Assembly (NCBI RefSeq): GCF_043951855.1
Contig: NZ_JBINJW010000002.1
Span: 1-64,000, forward strand
Direction of reading: 5' to 3'
DNA: 64,000 nt
DNA from: Proteiniclasticum sp043951855
Lineage (GTDB): Bacteria > Bacillota > Clostridia > Clostridiales > Clostridiaceae
Positions within the stretch are counted from its first letter, which is position 1, and each line of letters starts with the position of its first letter. Position numbers and translations under genes: made by a program. The notes beneath the pieces were generated by a model. The model ran no database searches. It was not told the origin of the DNA and worked only from the letters and a program-made list of their open reading frames with translations. Shown here piece by piece: positions 33,642 to 42,544 of this stretch.

Positions 33642-33707
33642 TTTCGTCAAGTTTCCTTTACATTTATATTAGCACCCTAAGCATTGTTTGTCAAGCTTCC
33701 TTTACAA
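33642..33707 (-). promoter_or_regulatory. Promoter with twin operator repeats for the XRE/membrane pair
   Basis: Minus strand: TTGACA (33689-33694), 17-base spacer, TAATAT (33666-33671). TGTAAAGGAARCTTGAC occurs at both 33687-33706 (overlapping the -35 box) and 33642-33662 (downstream of the -10 box). These are probable binding sites for the encoded XRE repressor. Confidence 0.75.
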
Positions 33708-33734
33708 TCAATGCTTGCATGATAAATCTGTAGA

Positions 33735-35324
33735 TTAAAGTACCAATAACCCCCTTCCATCATAAACAGAATTACCTGTTCCACTTGTACGAATTGCTCT
33801 ATCCAGAGCCATAATAGTGGCTACAGCACCATCTATTTTTTCTGTTGACTTCTCTTTATCCGGTTTAATGTTGCCCGCTGGATCAGTACGAATAAAAATA
33901 TTATCCATCATCCATCTAAGAACAGGATGTCCACCATGTGCGACCTTTTCCTCCAAGGTTAGTTTCATAAGTTCCTTGGTTGGTGGACTCATATCTTTAA
34001 ATCCCTGTCCAAATGGAACAACGGTGAATCCCATGCCTTCAAGGTTTTGTACCATCTGAACTGCACCCCAGCGGTCAAAGGCAATTTCTCGAATATTATA
34101 TTTCTCACCAAGACTTTCAATAAACTTCTCAATGAAACCATAATGCACAACATTGCCTTCAGTAGTTTTAAGGTATTCTTGCTTTTCCCATACATCATAG
34201 GGAACATGGTCACGATTTACTCTGAGATTAAGGGTTTCTTCCGGTAACCAAAAATAGGGAAGAACAACATATTTGTCATCTTCATCTTTCGGTGGAAACA
34301 CGAGAACAAAGGCTGTTATATCTATGGAACTTGAAAGGTCTAGACCGCCATAGCAAACTCTTCCAAGTAAGTCTTCTTCATTTACGGCAAAAGCACATTT
34401 ATCCCACTTATCCATTGGCATCCATCTAACTGCTTGTTTGACCCATTGATTAAGTCTTAGCTGTCTAAATGTATTCTCTTCTGCAGGATTTTGCTTTGCA
34501 GATTCACAAGCGGCTTTTACCTTGTCGATTCCCACTGTAATCCCTAGGCTTGGATTTGCTTTTTTCCATACTTTTGGATCAGTCCAATCATCAGATTCGT
34601 CTGCTCCATAAATAACTGGATAAAATGTAGGGTCAACCTTTCGCCTTTCCAAGAGGTCTTTTGCTTTTTGATGTGTCTCATAGCAGATAGATTTGGTGTC
34701 TGACCCTGCAGTGGTAATAAGAAAATACAGCGGTTGGGTTCTTGCATCACCAGAACCCTTGGTCATAACATCAAAGAGTTTTCTATTGGGCTGGGTATGA
34801 AGTTCATCAAAAACAACACCGTGTATATTAAAACCATGCTTTGAATAGGCTTCAGCTGAAAGCACTTGATAAAAACTATTTGTCGGCTGAAAAACAATAC
34901 GCTTTGTTGCCGACAGGATTTTAACTCGTTTACTAAGTGCCGGGCTCATACGCACCATATCAGCTGCAACTTCAAATACTATCGATGCTTGCTGACGATC
35001 TGCAGCACAACCATAAACCTCCGCTCTTTCTTCACCATCACCACAACAAAGAAGTAGGGCAACAGCAGCCGCAAGTTCTGATTTACCCATTTTCTTTGGT
35101 ATCTCAATATAAGCTGTATTAAACTGTCTATATCCATTTGGTTTAAGTGTTCCAAAAATATCTCTGATGATTTGCTCTTGCCAATCTATGAGTTCAAAAG
35201 GCTTTCCTGACCATTTACCTTTGGTATGGCTTAAGCACTCAATAAAGTTGACCGCATAGTCTGCAGCATCTTTATCGTAATAAGAGCCCTTTGACATAAA
35301 AGCTGTCGGTTTATATTTCTTCAA
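33735..35324 (-). CDS. Terminase large subunit
   Basis: A 529-residue TerL. The ATPase domain has Walker A PKKMGKSE (76-83), GCAADRQQASIVFEVA, and Walker B HGVVFDELH (about 172-180); the C-terminal nuclease has GLDLSSSIDITAFVLVF and the late acidic DKEKSTEKIDGAVATIMALDRA. It translocates DNA into the prohead and cuts it. The TTG at 35324 is 17 bases from the only ribosome site, whereas an in-frame ATT at 35331-35333 has a 9-base gap, so the real start may be non-canonical. Confidence 0.93.
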   Translation of the reverse strand: MKKYKPTAFMSKGSYYDKDAADYAVNFIECLSHTKGKWSGKPFELIDWQEQIIRDIFGTLKPNGYRQFNTAYIEIPKKMGKSELAAAVALLLCCGDGEERAEVYGCAADRQQASIVFEVAADMVRMSPALSKRVKILSATKRIVFQPTNSFYQVLSAEAYSKHGFNIHGVVFDELHTQPNRKLFDVMTKGSGDARTQPLYFLITTAGSDTKSICYETHQKAKDLLERRKVDPTFYPVIYGADESDDWTDPKVWKKANPSLGITVGIDKVKAACESAKQNPAEENTFRQLRLNQWVKQAVRWMPMDKWDKCAFAVNEEDLLGRVCYGGLDLSSSIDITAFVLVFPPKDEDDKYVVLPYFWLPEETLNLRVNRDHVPYDVWEKQEYLKTTEGNVVHYGFIEKFIESLGEKYNIREIAFDRWGAVQMVQNLEGMGFTVVPFGQGFKDMSPPTKELMKLTLEEKVAHGGHPVLRWMMDNIFIRTDPAGNIKPDKEKSTEKIDGAVATIMALDRAIRTSGTGNSVYDGRGLLVL

Positions 35325-35404
35325 CTTTCTAATATGCGATCACCTCCCTTTATGCATAAAAATAAAACTGCATCAAGCAAGCCTTATCATTCTATCCATA
35401 CGAG

Positions 35405-35434
35405 AAACAGAGCCAATTTTGGCACTGTCCTCTG
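35405..35434. repeat. Hairpin upstream of the large terminase gene
   Basis: ACAGAG and CTCTGT enclose a second small hairpin GCCA-ATTT-TGGC. No T-run. It lies in the 117-base gap before the large terminase gene; a packaging or regulatory site is possible but unproven. Confidence 0.3.
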
Positions 35435-35441
35435 TTACTAT

Positions 35442-35666
35442 TTAGTTGTGTTCTAGCAATAGGATTGCAAGCGCAATTTCTGCATCCTCATCCACAGGTT
35501 CAATGTCCCAGCCTCGGTCATAGTTTACAATAATCTTTCCGTTACGCTTAAGCATCAGCTTAGAGATGCGTCCTTCGTCAATGCCAAATTCCGAGCCTTT
35601 CTCATAGCACTTTACCCAATAATGGATGATGCTGTTATGAACTTTGACGCTACCTTCTCTCCACAC
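35442..35666 (-). CDS. Small phage protein upstream of terminase
   Basis: A 74-residue protein: VHNSIIHYWVKCYEKGSEFGIDEGRISKLMLKRNGKIIVNYDRGWDIEP. Common in this position in clostridial phages; function unknown. It follows the DUF5049 gene by 4 bases. Confidence 0.65.
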   Translation of the reverse strand: MWREGSVKVHNSIIHYWVKCYEKGSEFGIDEGRISKLMLKRNGKIIVNYDRGWDIEPVDEDAEIALAILLLEHN

Positions 35667-35670
35667 GGCT

Positions 35671-35850
35671 TTATTCCTCCTTACCAGTCAGAATGAAACG
35701 TGAATAAGCCCCAATGTTATCTGCAAGGTAAAGAAGTAACTCGTCATATCCTTCCCTCAGAGCGATTTCCTGTACTTTTCGCACATCAAACATATTAGTT
35801 TCACCTGTGTCACGAATAGCAAGAATCTGTTGTTTTATCTTATCTGTCAT
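35671..35850 (-). CDS. DUF5049 family small protein
   Basis: A 59-residue protein, ATG at 35850 after GGAGGATTCACG. TDKIKQQILAIRDTGETNMFDVRKVQEIALREGYDELLLYL matches the DUF5049 phage family, helical and of unknown role. It overlaps the DUF4314 gene by 11 bases. Confidence 0.75.
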   Translation of the reverse strand: MTDKIKQQILAIRDTGETNMFDVRKVQEIALREGYDELLLYLADNIGAYSRFILTGKEE

Positions 35851-36070
35851 CGTGAATCCTCCTGCACAGGTCTTCGCCAAAAGCTACTGAGAGACTGGAG
35901 CCTGAATCCCAACGCACCATAATAGAACCAATATCGTCAACTCCTACAACTGTTCCTTTAGTACCAATCTTTGGAGCTTGAATATCATCCATCTTTAATA
36001 GTTCTACACGACATCCAGCAGGGTAATTCTCACGAAGGTTTAGCAGTTGTTCTTTACTGATTATCCTCAT
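35840..36070 (-). CDS. DUF4314 family small protein
   Basis: A 76-residue protein with an SH3-like pattern: GCRVELLKMDDIQAPKIGTKGTVVGVDDIGSIMVRWDSGSSLSV. DUF4314 proteins are widespread in phages and conjugative elements; function unknown. The start overlaps the end of the upstream gene by 17 bases. Confidence 0.78.
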   Translation of the reverse strand: MRIISKEQLLNLRENYPAGCRVELLKMDDIQAPKIGTKGTVVGVDDIGSIMVRWDSGSSLSVAFGEDLCRRIHDDR

Positions 36071-36746
36071 TTTTTACTCCTCCTTTGAATGCCGCAGAAC
36101 CGGTTAGATTTCTGAGCAATATTTTTCGTTCTTCTTTATACTCTTTGCCAATAAAGCCAAGGCGGAGCAAAAAGCATCTAAATGCGTATTTTTCATTTGG
36201 GGTTTCCTTTTCTTTTGCAGTAATGCGTTTCTGATTTCTTGCCATCTCGCAAAGAGCGGAAACAAAATGGTTGTAAGCCTTAACCTCTTCTGGTGCTGGT
36301 ATTTCTTTAAACCATGGAAATGAAACTTCATCTTCAGAAATTTCAATCGGTAAGTCTTCTGCCTCAAGTGCATGACGGATAAGATCGCCCTTTGCCTCAA
36401 CAATCGCTTTTAGGTTTTCAAGTGCCTTTTCTGTAAAGCTACTCCTTGGCATTGATACACAAAGGCTTAAAGCCTCACTGTCTTCGGTTTGTTTGCCCTC
36501 AGTGGCGTCAATTTGCTCCTCTGCGATAAAACCCTCCCTTGCCAAACACTGGGCCACCTTTTCGATTTCTTCGCTGTCTGCCTTATCACTAAATTCAAGG
36601 CTCCCATTTTTGTCGATGATAAAGGCATCCACCTCGTAAGCCATGCTGGGCATTCCAAGGTACTTTGCTTTAACACCTGTGATGTCGCTAAGTGCTGTGA
36701 CTAACCTCTTTCGCTCTGACCCTGTTACGTTATAATTAATGATCAT
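36054..36746 (-). CDS. Phage protein, N-terminal Gly-rich-free unknown family ('virulence'-like)
   Basis: A 230-residue protein; ATG at 36746 follows AAGGAGGTTTTGTAC. MIINYNVTGSERKRLVTALSDITGVKAKYLGMPSMAYEVDAF is a conserved N-terminal domain of phage and ICE proteins with no known activity; the C-terminus is helical and basic (YAFRCFLLRLGFIGKEYKEERKILLRNL). It heads the operon of small genes before the terminase, under the shared 19-base promoter-like element. Confidence 0.65.
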   Translation of the reverse strand: MIINYNVTGSERKRLVTALSDITGVKAKYLGMPSMAYEVDAFIIDKNGSLEFSDKADSEEIEKVAQCLAREGFIAEEQIDATEGKQTEDSEALSLCVSMPRSSFTEKALENLKAIVEAKGDLIRHALEAEDLPIEISEDEVSFPWFKEIPAPEEVKAYNHFVSALCEMARNQKRITAKEKETPNEKYAFRCFLLRLGFIGKEYKEERKILLRNLTGSAAFKGGVKNEDNQ

Positions 36747-36773
36747 GTACAAAACCTCCTTTGTTTTGGTATG

Positions 36774-36792
36774 TACATATATCACTCTAAAA
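36774..36792 (-). promoter_or_regulatory. Shared 19-base promoter-like element, copy 2
   Basis: TTTTAGAGTGATATATGTA on the minus strand, identical to 9852-9870. TTGATA lies 16 bases before TGATAT. It precedes the 230-residue gene and the late operon. Confidence 0.5.
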
Positions 36793-36840
36793 CACTTATT
36801 TATCAAGCTTTTTATCGCTAATTTAGAATAGAAATATGGA

Positions 36841-38577
36841 TTAAGTATTTCCTTCTAATTGTGTATACCAGACAATGCCAGACAGCACAAAACATACATT
36901 TGTAAGGGCTACTCCATTACCCCACATCTTATATTCAGCAGAATCAGAATGCGGATTCTTTAGCCACTTAGATATTTGCTTTAGTGTCTTGGCTTTTGAA
37001 TAACTGCCGGTCACTTTACGGTGTGTTTCAAATATGTCATACCAGGTGCGAAGATCATCCATCGTAGGGTTTTCTATCCCTAAATCACTACACCACCAAT
37101 CGGGGAAACCCTGTAGCCTTGCACACTCTGTTGGTGTCAGTCTTCTGACTGTGTATTCTATACCGTCATTACCATTAATAAGTGGAGGGTCTTTGTAATC
37201 TGTGGCAACTAAAGTATTAGCAAGTTCTTTCTCGGCATTTGTAAAAAATGATGCCTTACTTGATGAGTAGGTAGGGGTTGCCACCGCACTAGGACCCTGT
37301 GCATTTAGTGTTGAACTTATCCCATCTTCTGTAATTCCAAGATTTCTAGCATAATTTTGACCACAGTTGAAAGACTCCCTATCAATCGCATAAACGACAG
37401 CGTGCTTATCTACCGTATTTAAAGTAAAGCTGACTTCCTCATTAACACCATCACCTCGTGGACCATTCTTGTCATCTCTGCCTATCATAGAGCCTTGCAA
37501 GGCATAACTTTCTACCACAGCAATACCACCTTGATTGCTATCCGGAGCATTGCCGGACGTATCAATGGTTCTTGCCGTATCACTTTCATAGACATTTGAA
37601 CGTGCATTGATTGTTCCTTCTGAGGTAAATCGCACATCGTAGGTCTTAGGATTTTCCACAACAAATGGCTGATTGTTGCCGCCTGTTCCATAAGTAGCAG
37701 AAATAGTTGGTGCAACATCAATCGGTCCACTAAAACGAGTATCCTTTCCGTGATTATCAAAAACAGCCGAGTCCATAACACAAGGTGGATGATTTGACTT
37801 AGCACGTAGGGTACAAGTGATATCCTTTGTCACATCCATACGATTACCACCCTGGTCATTTAAGCAGATTGTGCCTGTCTCTCTAATGCTGTCTGCAATA
37901 TAGCTGGAAGCACCTTGCCACGAGCGGATGCTCTCCTTAGAATACCCAGACAAGCCTTCTGACTTAAATAGTATTTTTCCGGCACCCCCACCTGCAAAAT
38001 CTGCGACAAGGAAGATTCGTTTTCTTCGTTGGGGAACTCCCCAGTATTGAGCATCAAGCACTCGCCAGGCAAGGGAGAAATGATCTCCCACGATACTTCC
38101 TGCTTGTTTCCATTTATCAGTTTTAGGAATTGATATGGTTTCATCTTCGATGTGGCAGATGCCTTCAAGGACACATCTGAAATCTTCTCCTTTGTTTGAT
38201 GAGAACGCTCCAGGCACGTTTTCCCAGACAATATATCTTGGCTTTTTGCCATCTGTAGCACACCTCATTTCTTTTACGATTCGGATGGCTTCATAAAAAA
38301 GACTTGAACGTTTCCCAGCCAAGCCATCACGCTTACCTGCTATGGATAAATCTTGGCAAGGGGAGCCAAAGGTAATAATATCTACTGGTTCTATCTTGCT
38401 GCCATCCATGCAAGAAATATCTCCATAATGTTTGATAAAAGGCAGCCTTTTGGTTGTCACCCTAATAGGAAACGGTTCAATCTCCGATGCCCATACTGGG
38501 GTAATACCGGAAATTAAACCGCCTAAAGGAAAACCGCCCGAGCCGTCAAAAAGACTGCCTAGGGTCAGTTTATTCAT
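36841..38577 (-). CDS. Phage DNA (cytosine-5) methyltransferase
   Basis: A 578-residue C5-methyltransferase: motif I FDGSGGFPLGG, motif IV GSPCQDLS with the catalytic Cys, motif VI ENVPGAF, motif VIII QRRKRIF, and motif IX/X TPTECARLQGFPD and GNGVALTNV. About 230 residues between VIII and IX contain repeated Thr-rich turns (DITCTLRAKSNH, APTISATYGTGG, ARTIDTSG, SFTLNTVD, SSTLNAQG), a solenoid-like target-recognition region typical of phage enzymes. It overlaps the second methyltransferase gene by 8 bases. Probably protects phage DNA. Confidence 0.9.
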   Translation of the reverse strand: MNKLTLGSLFDGSGGFPLGGLISGITPVWASEIEPFPIRVTTKRLPFIKHYGDISCMDGSKIEPVDIITFGSPCQDLSIAGKRDGLAGKRSSLFYEAIRIVKEMRCATDGKKPRYIVWENVPGAFSSNKGEDFRCVLEGICHIEDETISIPKTDKWKQAGSIVGDHFSLAWRVLDAQYWGVPQRRKRIFLVADFAGGGAGKILFKSEGLSGYSKESIRSWQGASSYIADSIRETGTICLNDQGGNRMDVTKDITCTLRAKSNHPPCVMDSAVFDNHGKDTRFSGPIDVAPTISATYGTGGNNQPFVVENPKTYDVRFTSEGTINARSNVYESDTARTIDTSGNAPDSNQGGIAVVESYALQGSMIGRDDKNGPRGDGVNEEVSFTLNTVDKHAVVYAIDRESFNCGQNYARNLGITEDGISSTLNAQGPSAVATPTYSSSKASFFTNAEKELANTLVATDYKDPPLINGNDGIEYTVRRLTPTECARLQGFPDWWCSDLGIENPTMDDLRTWYDIFETHRKVTGSYSKAKTLKQISKWLKNPHSDSAEYKMWGNGVALTNVCFVLSGIVWYTQLEGNT

Positions 38578-39805
38578 TGGCTACCTCCAATTCATCATAT
38601 TTATTAGTGAGTCCGTCCCTTTGAACACTTACTTCTTTTGAAGTGCCGACTTGCTCAATATAGCGTTTTACAATAACATCACAGAATTTCTCATCTAGTT
38701 CCACTGTGTAGCAAATACGCTCTGACTGCTCACAAGCAATTAATGTACTTCCACTTCCACCAAAGGGATCGAGTACAATTGTGTTACTCATAGAGGAATT
38801 CAAAATAGGATAGGCAAGAAGAGGAATTGGCTTCATCGTAGGATGATCACCATTTCTCTTTGGTTTATCAAATTCCCATATGGTAGTTTCTTTTCTTCCC
38901 GTATACCACTGATGTCTTCCTTTCTTCTTCCAACCATAAAGCACTGGTTCGTGTTGCCATTGATATGGTGAACGTCCAAGTACAAGGGAGTCCTTTTTCC
39001 ATATACAGCAACCGGATAAATAAAAACCGGCATCCGAGAAGGCTTTTCTAAAATTAAACCCTTCGGTGTCGGCATGAAATACATAGATGGAGGCATCGTC
39101 TGCTAATGCTTCTTCAATATTGATAAAGGCATCTAAGAGGAATTGATAAAAGGCATCATTTGTCATATGATCATTTTTGATTTTCCCTGCAGAGCCCTCA
39201 TAATTTACGTTGTAGGGAGGGTCTGTCACACACAAGTTAGCCTTGTTTTTATTCATCAACAAATCATAGGTTTCTTTCTTCGTGGAGTCACCACATACGA
39301 GCCGGTGCCTACCTAATGTCCATACGTCACCAAACTTGCTGATTGCAGGCTTTTTTAATTCTTCATCCACATCAAAGTCATCATCGTGAATTCCATCTTT
39401 AATGGTATCTTTAAATAAGTCATCCAGTTCTTTAGGATCAAATCCAGTAAGAGAAACATCAAAATCTGCACCTTGTAAATCAGCAATCAAGAGGGCAAGT
39501 TTATCCTTATCCCAATCACCGCTAATTTTATTGAGAGCGATATTAAGTGCTTTTTCTTTATCCTCATCCATCTCAATGATGACGCATTCGACTTCTGAAA
39601 TTCCCATATCAATGAGAACCTTGAGTCTTTGATGACCACCTACAACATTGCCGGTCACCTTATTCCAGATAACAGGCTCCACATACCCGAATTGCTCGAT
39701 AGAGCGTTTCAGCTTTTCATACTCTGCATCACCTGGCTTTAAATCTTTACGAGGATTGTATTTAGCAGGAAGCAGGTCTTTTGTATTCTTTTTTTCAATC
39801 AACAT
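38570..39805 (-). CDS. ParB-like domain fused to N4/N6 DNA methyltransferase
   Basis: A 411-residue protein. The first 90 residues are a ParB/sulfiredoxin-like domain (NPRKDLKPGDAEYEKLKRSIEQFGYVEPVIWNK..VVGGHQRLKVL). The rest is an amino-methyltransferase with catalytic DPPY (motif IV) before the SAM-binding FGGSGST (motif I), the beta-class order. Such fusions are typical phage enzymes methylating adenine or cytosine N4. It is coupled to metK upstream (11-base overlap) and the C5-methyltransferase downstream. Confidence 0.9.
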   Translation of the reverse strand: MLIEKKNTKDLLPAKYNPRKDLKPGDAEYEKLKRSIEQFGYVEPVIWNKVTGNVVGGHQRLKVLIDMGISEVECVIIEMDEDKEKALNIALNKISGDWDKDKLALLIADLQGADFDVSLTGFDPKELDDLFKDTIKDGIHDDDFDVDEELKKPAISKFGDVWTLGRHRLVCGDSTKKETYDLLMNKNKANLCVTDPPYNVNYEGSAGKIKNDHMTNDAFYQFLLDAFINIEEALADDASIYVFHADTEGFNFRKAFSDAGFYLSGCCIWKKDSLVLGRSPYQWQHEPVLYGWKKKGRHQWYTGRKETTIWEFDKPKRNGDHPTMKPIPLLAYPILNSSMSNTIVLDPFGGSGSTLIACEQSERICYTVELDEKFCDVIVKRYIEQVGTSKEVSVQRDGLTNKYDELEVANE

Positions 39806-40958
39806 ACCTTTTTACCGCCTCCCTTAGTTCTTTATAGCAATCTAAAAACTCCCAAGAATGCAATCCATATCTGAAATGACCGTAGGTAGCAGTATCCGCA
39901 TAAATGACATCGGTCAGCCTTAACTTTTGGATAATTGCCGCAGGTCTAAGATTAAATACTTCTTGAACCGCACTACAAAGGATACTTTCAGCAACTTTGC
40001 CTGTTCCAAATGTATCAATCTCCACAGCAACTGGATCTGCTTTTCCAATCGCATAAGAAATGGCAACCTGGCATCGTTCTGCATACCCACACCAAATAAT
40101 GTTCTTAGCGATGGCTCTTGCCATATAAGCACCACTGCGATCCACTTTTGTCGGGTCTTTACCAGAAAAAGCACCACCCCCGTGGGATGCAATGCCGCCG
40201 TATGTGTCCACCATTATTTTTCTTCCTGTTAATCCTGTATCAGCGGCAGGTCCACCTTCCACAAAGCGCCCGCTTGGATTAATGAGTATCTCCGTTTCAT
40301 CGTCAAATGGATATTTTTCAAAGACAGGCCAAAGCACCTGAGAGATGATTTCATTTCTTAAATCATTTAAGTCTTTATCAGCACCGTGCTGAACGGAAAC
40401 AACAATGGTCTTGATTCGCTTTGGCTTATCATCTTTATACTCTACTGTAACTTGTGCCTTACCATCTGGACCGATGTTTTTAATAACACCATTCTTCATA
40501 ACTTTATCCAGCTTTTCACAGATAGCATGAGAAAGAACAAGAGGTAACGGCAACTTCTCACTTGTTTCATTGGTGGCATAACCATAAACTGTGCCTTGAT
40601 CTCCTGCACCTAGCATGGAATACCAGGAAGTATCGCCTTCACGGAATTCCAAGGCTCTATCAACACCACCTGCGATATCTTTACTTTGCTGATGTACATG
40701 GACAAACACGAGAAACTTTCTTGGATTGTAGCCTACGTCAGTCAGTACATTACGAACTACTCGTTTGATATCAATTTTCTTTGAACAGGTAATCTCACCG
40801 GCAACAATGATACGTCCTTTGGTTGCCAACACCTCGCAGGCCACACGAGAGGATTTATCTTTTCTCAAACACGCATCTAAGATGCTGTCAGAGATTAGGT
40901 CACACAATTTATCGGGATGACCTTTACATACACTTTCACAAGTTCTATATTTTTTCAT
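39795..40958 (-). CDS. metK: Phage-encoded S-adenosylmethionine synthetase
   Basis: A 387-residue MetK: ESVCKGHPDKLCDLISDSILDA, GAGDQGTVYGYATNE (ATP-binding GAGDQG), and GGGAFSGKDPTKVDRSGAYMAR (P-loop-like) are all present, so it looks active. It makes SAM from methionine and ATP. The ESV-CK-GHPDK variant replaces the usual ESVTEGHPDK. Its gene overlaps a DNA methyltransferase gene, implying SAM supply for DNA modification during infection (inference). ATG at 40958 is chosen for ribosome-site spacing; 40964 is possible. Confidence 0.92.
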   Translation of the reverse strand: MKKYRTCESVCKGHPDKLCDLISDSILDACLRKDKSSRVACEVLATKGRIIVAGEITCSKKIDIKRVVRNVLTDVGYNPRKFLVFVHVHQQSKDIAGGVDRALEFREGDTSWYSMLGAGDQGTVYGYATNETSEKLPLPLVLSHAICEKLDKVMKNGVIKNIGPDGKAQVTVEYKDDKPKRIKTIVVSVQHGADKDLNDLRNEIISQVLWPVFEKYPFDDETEILINPSGRFVEGGPAADTGLTGRKIMVDTYGGIASHGGGAFSGKDPTKVDRSGAYMARAIAKNIIWCGYAERCQVAISYAIGKADPVAVEIDTFGTGKVAESILCSAVQEVFNLRPAAIIQKLRLTDVIYADTATYGHFRYGLHSWEFLDCYKELREAVKRYVD

Positions 40959-40960
40959 TA

Positions 40961-41500
40961 TCATTTTCCTTTCCTAGCAGATAGTAACCGCTCCATTAGA
41001 TCATCTTGTGGACTTCTGCCACCAAACTCTACAGAGCAGTTTTCTTTTACAATCTGGTATATCTGATACCAACACTGATTTACTTGTTTCATGTATTCAC
41101 GGCTCATAGCAACATACGGTGATGCTATGGCTGCCGATGTAGTAGGATGCTTTGCAAGAAATCCATATTCTGAAATACACTCCTCGCACTGAATCCAACG
41201 AGAAACGCTCATGGCATATTGCTCGATCAGCTGGTTGTTTACTAACATTTCGCAGCTACGATCTTTTAACCATTTATAGGTTTCTATATAAATATCTTCT
41301 GCACAGAGGACTTTACCGTTTTTCTGAGCCGCCTTTAGATAATCTTTTACTGGAGGAACATCCGTGCCTTCCATTTCTGCTGGCTCCGGCAGTACTTGAG
41401 ACCCGTTTAATCTGCCATCAGCAATTTTATCTGTTAGAGCTTTTGATTTTCTTCCTGCGCCAACACGCTGGCCACCTCTTGCTGTACCGTCCTTTGCCAT
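40961..41500 (-). CDS. Terminase small subunit (P27 family)
   Basis: A 179-residue protein: ARGGQRVGAGRKSKALTDKIADGR at the N-terminus and VNQCWYQIYQIVKENC with EFGGRSPQDDLMERLL at the end are typical of P27-type TerS. It recognises the packaging site. It is unusually far from its large subunit, with metK and methyltransferase genes in between. Confidence 0.85.
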   Translation of the reverse strand: MAKDGTARGGQRVGAGRKSKALTDKIADGRLNGSQVLPEPAEMEGTDVPPVKDYLKAAQKNGKVLCAEDIYIETYKWLKDRSCEMLVNNQLIEQYAMSVSRWIQCEECISEYGFLAKHPTTSAAIASPYVAMSREYMKQVNQCWYQIYQIVKENCSVEFGGRSPQDDLMERLLSARKGK

Positions 41501-41617
41501 TTTTCCACCTCACTTTTCTAAAAGTCTTTAATACCCCCTTTGATTTCTGATTTTTACACGCAAGACCCCAGGCCGTTGTCCGCTATAAAAGGTGTAGAGA
41601 TTTGAACCGCCCCTGGC

Positions 41618-41980
41618 TCACTTACGAATCTGTCTATCACCAAGGTCTAAATGTATCTTGTTGTGGCAGGACTTACATAAAGACATCAAATTACTTTTGT
41701 CATGCGTACCGCCTAAAGAAATGGGGAGGATGTGATGTACTTCCTCAGCAGAGGTAAGCCGTCCGTTTTTCTCGCACATCTCACACAAAGGATGTTCCCT
41801 GGCATATCTGTCACGGATTCTTTTCCAGGCTCTACCGTACTTTTTATTGACATCTGGTGAACGTTCAAATTTATCATAGCGCCTACGCTCTACTACTCTA
41901 TGTTCCTCACAGTACCTACCATCGGTTAGATTAGGACAACTTGGGGTACTGCACGGTCGCTTTGGTCTTTTGGGCATCAT
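41618..41980 (-). CDS. HNH endonuclease
   Basis: A 120-residue HNH nuclease: CSTPSCPNLTDGRYCEEH zinc knuckle, then CEMCEKNGRLTSAEEVHHILPISLGGTHDKSNLMSLCKSCHNKIH with the HH-N-H core and zinc-binding CxxC pairs. Such enzymes next to TerS take part in phage DNA packaging. I choose the ATG at 41980 after GAGGTGAA. Confidence 0.9.
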   Translation of the reverse strand: MMPKRPKRPCSTPSCPNLTDGRYCEEHRVVERRRYDKFERSPDVNKKYGRAWKRIRDRYAREHPLCEMCEKNGRLTSAEEVHHILPISLGGTHDKSNLMSLCKSCHNKIHLDLGDRQIRK

Positions 41981-42118
41981 TTCACCTCGCTTTCCGGGCA
42001 TAGAAAAAGCCCTGCGAGGAATTCCCACAAGGCTTGGTAAATATTCTATTTTGCTGATTATATACTAACACAAATGCAATAGTGGTATCTTGTTGCAAAG
42101 TGTTGCAAGTTGTGCAAG

Positions 42119-42544
42119 CTATATTTTAATAGGATCTTTAGGAAGAGTTACATGGTTAAGAGCTGCATTATGCCATCTGTAGACTGTTGTTCTATCGGCA
42201 TTAAGTTCATCGCCAATTTGCTCCCAGGTTAGGTTATGAACATACCGATACCGTAATACCATGCGCTCATCAGTGTCTGCAACCTCGTTTATAACATGCC
42301 TTATCTGCTCCTTTAGTGCTACAAGATTATCTACTTCCGTGTTTATTTTTCTTTCCAAATCCATAATCCGCTCCAAACACCTTACAAACTTGGCATCGGC
42401 ATTTTGTGAGGTTTGAACTTTTTCATCCCAACTTGGTGATGATACACTTGTTGCCATTTCTCTTAAGGATTCCATTTCCTCGATGTCTGATTGTATTCTT
42501 TTATCAAGCCTGTAAGCTTGGTGTAAATATTCCTTTACTTTCAT
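42119..42544 (-). CDS. DUF1492 sigma-region-4-like regulator
   Basis: A 141-residue protein with an N-terminal coiled coil (RCLERIMDLERKINTEVDNLVALKEQI) and a C-terminal sigma region 4-like helix-turn-helix (DERMVLRYRYVHNLTWEQIGDELNADRTTVYRWHNAAL). DUF1492/ArpU-type proteins control late phage transcription. It is positioned just before the packaging genes. Confidence 0.85.
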   Translation of the reverse strand: MKVKEYLHQAYRLDKRIQSDIEEMESLREMATSVSSPSWDEKVQTSQNADAKFVRCLERIMDLERKINTEVDNLVALKEQIRHVINEVADTDERMVLRYRYVHNLTWEQIGDELNADRTTVYRWHNAALNHVTLPKDPIKI

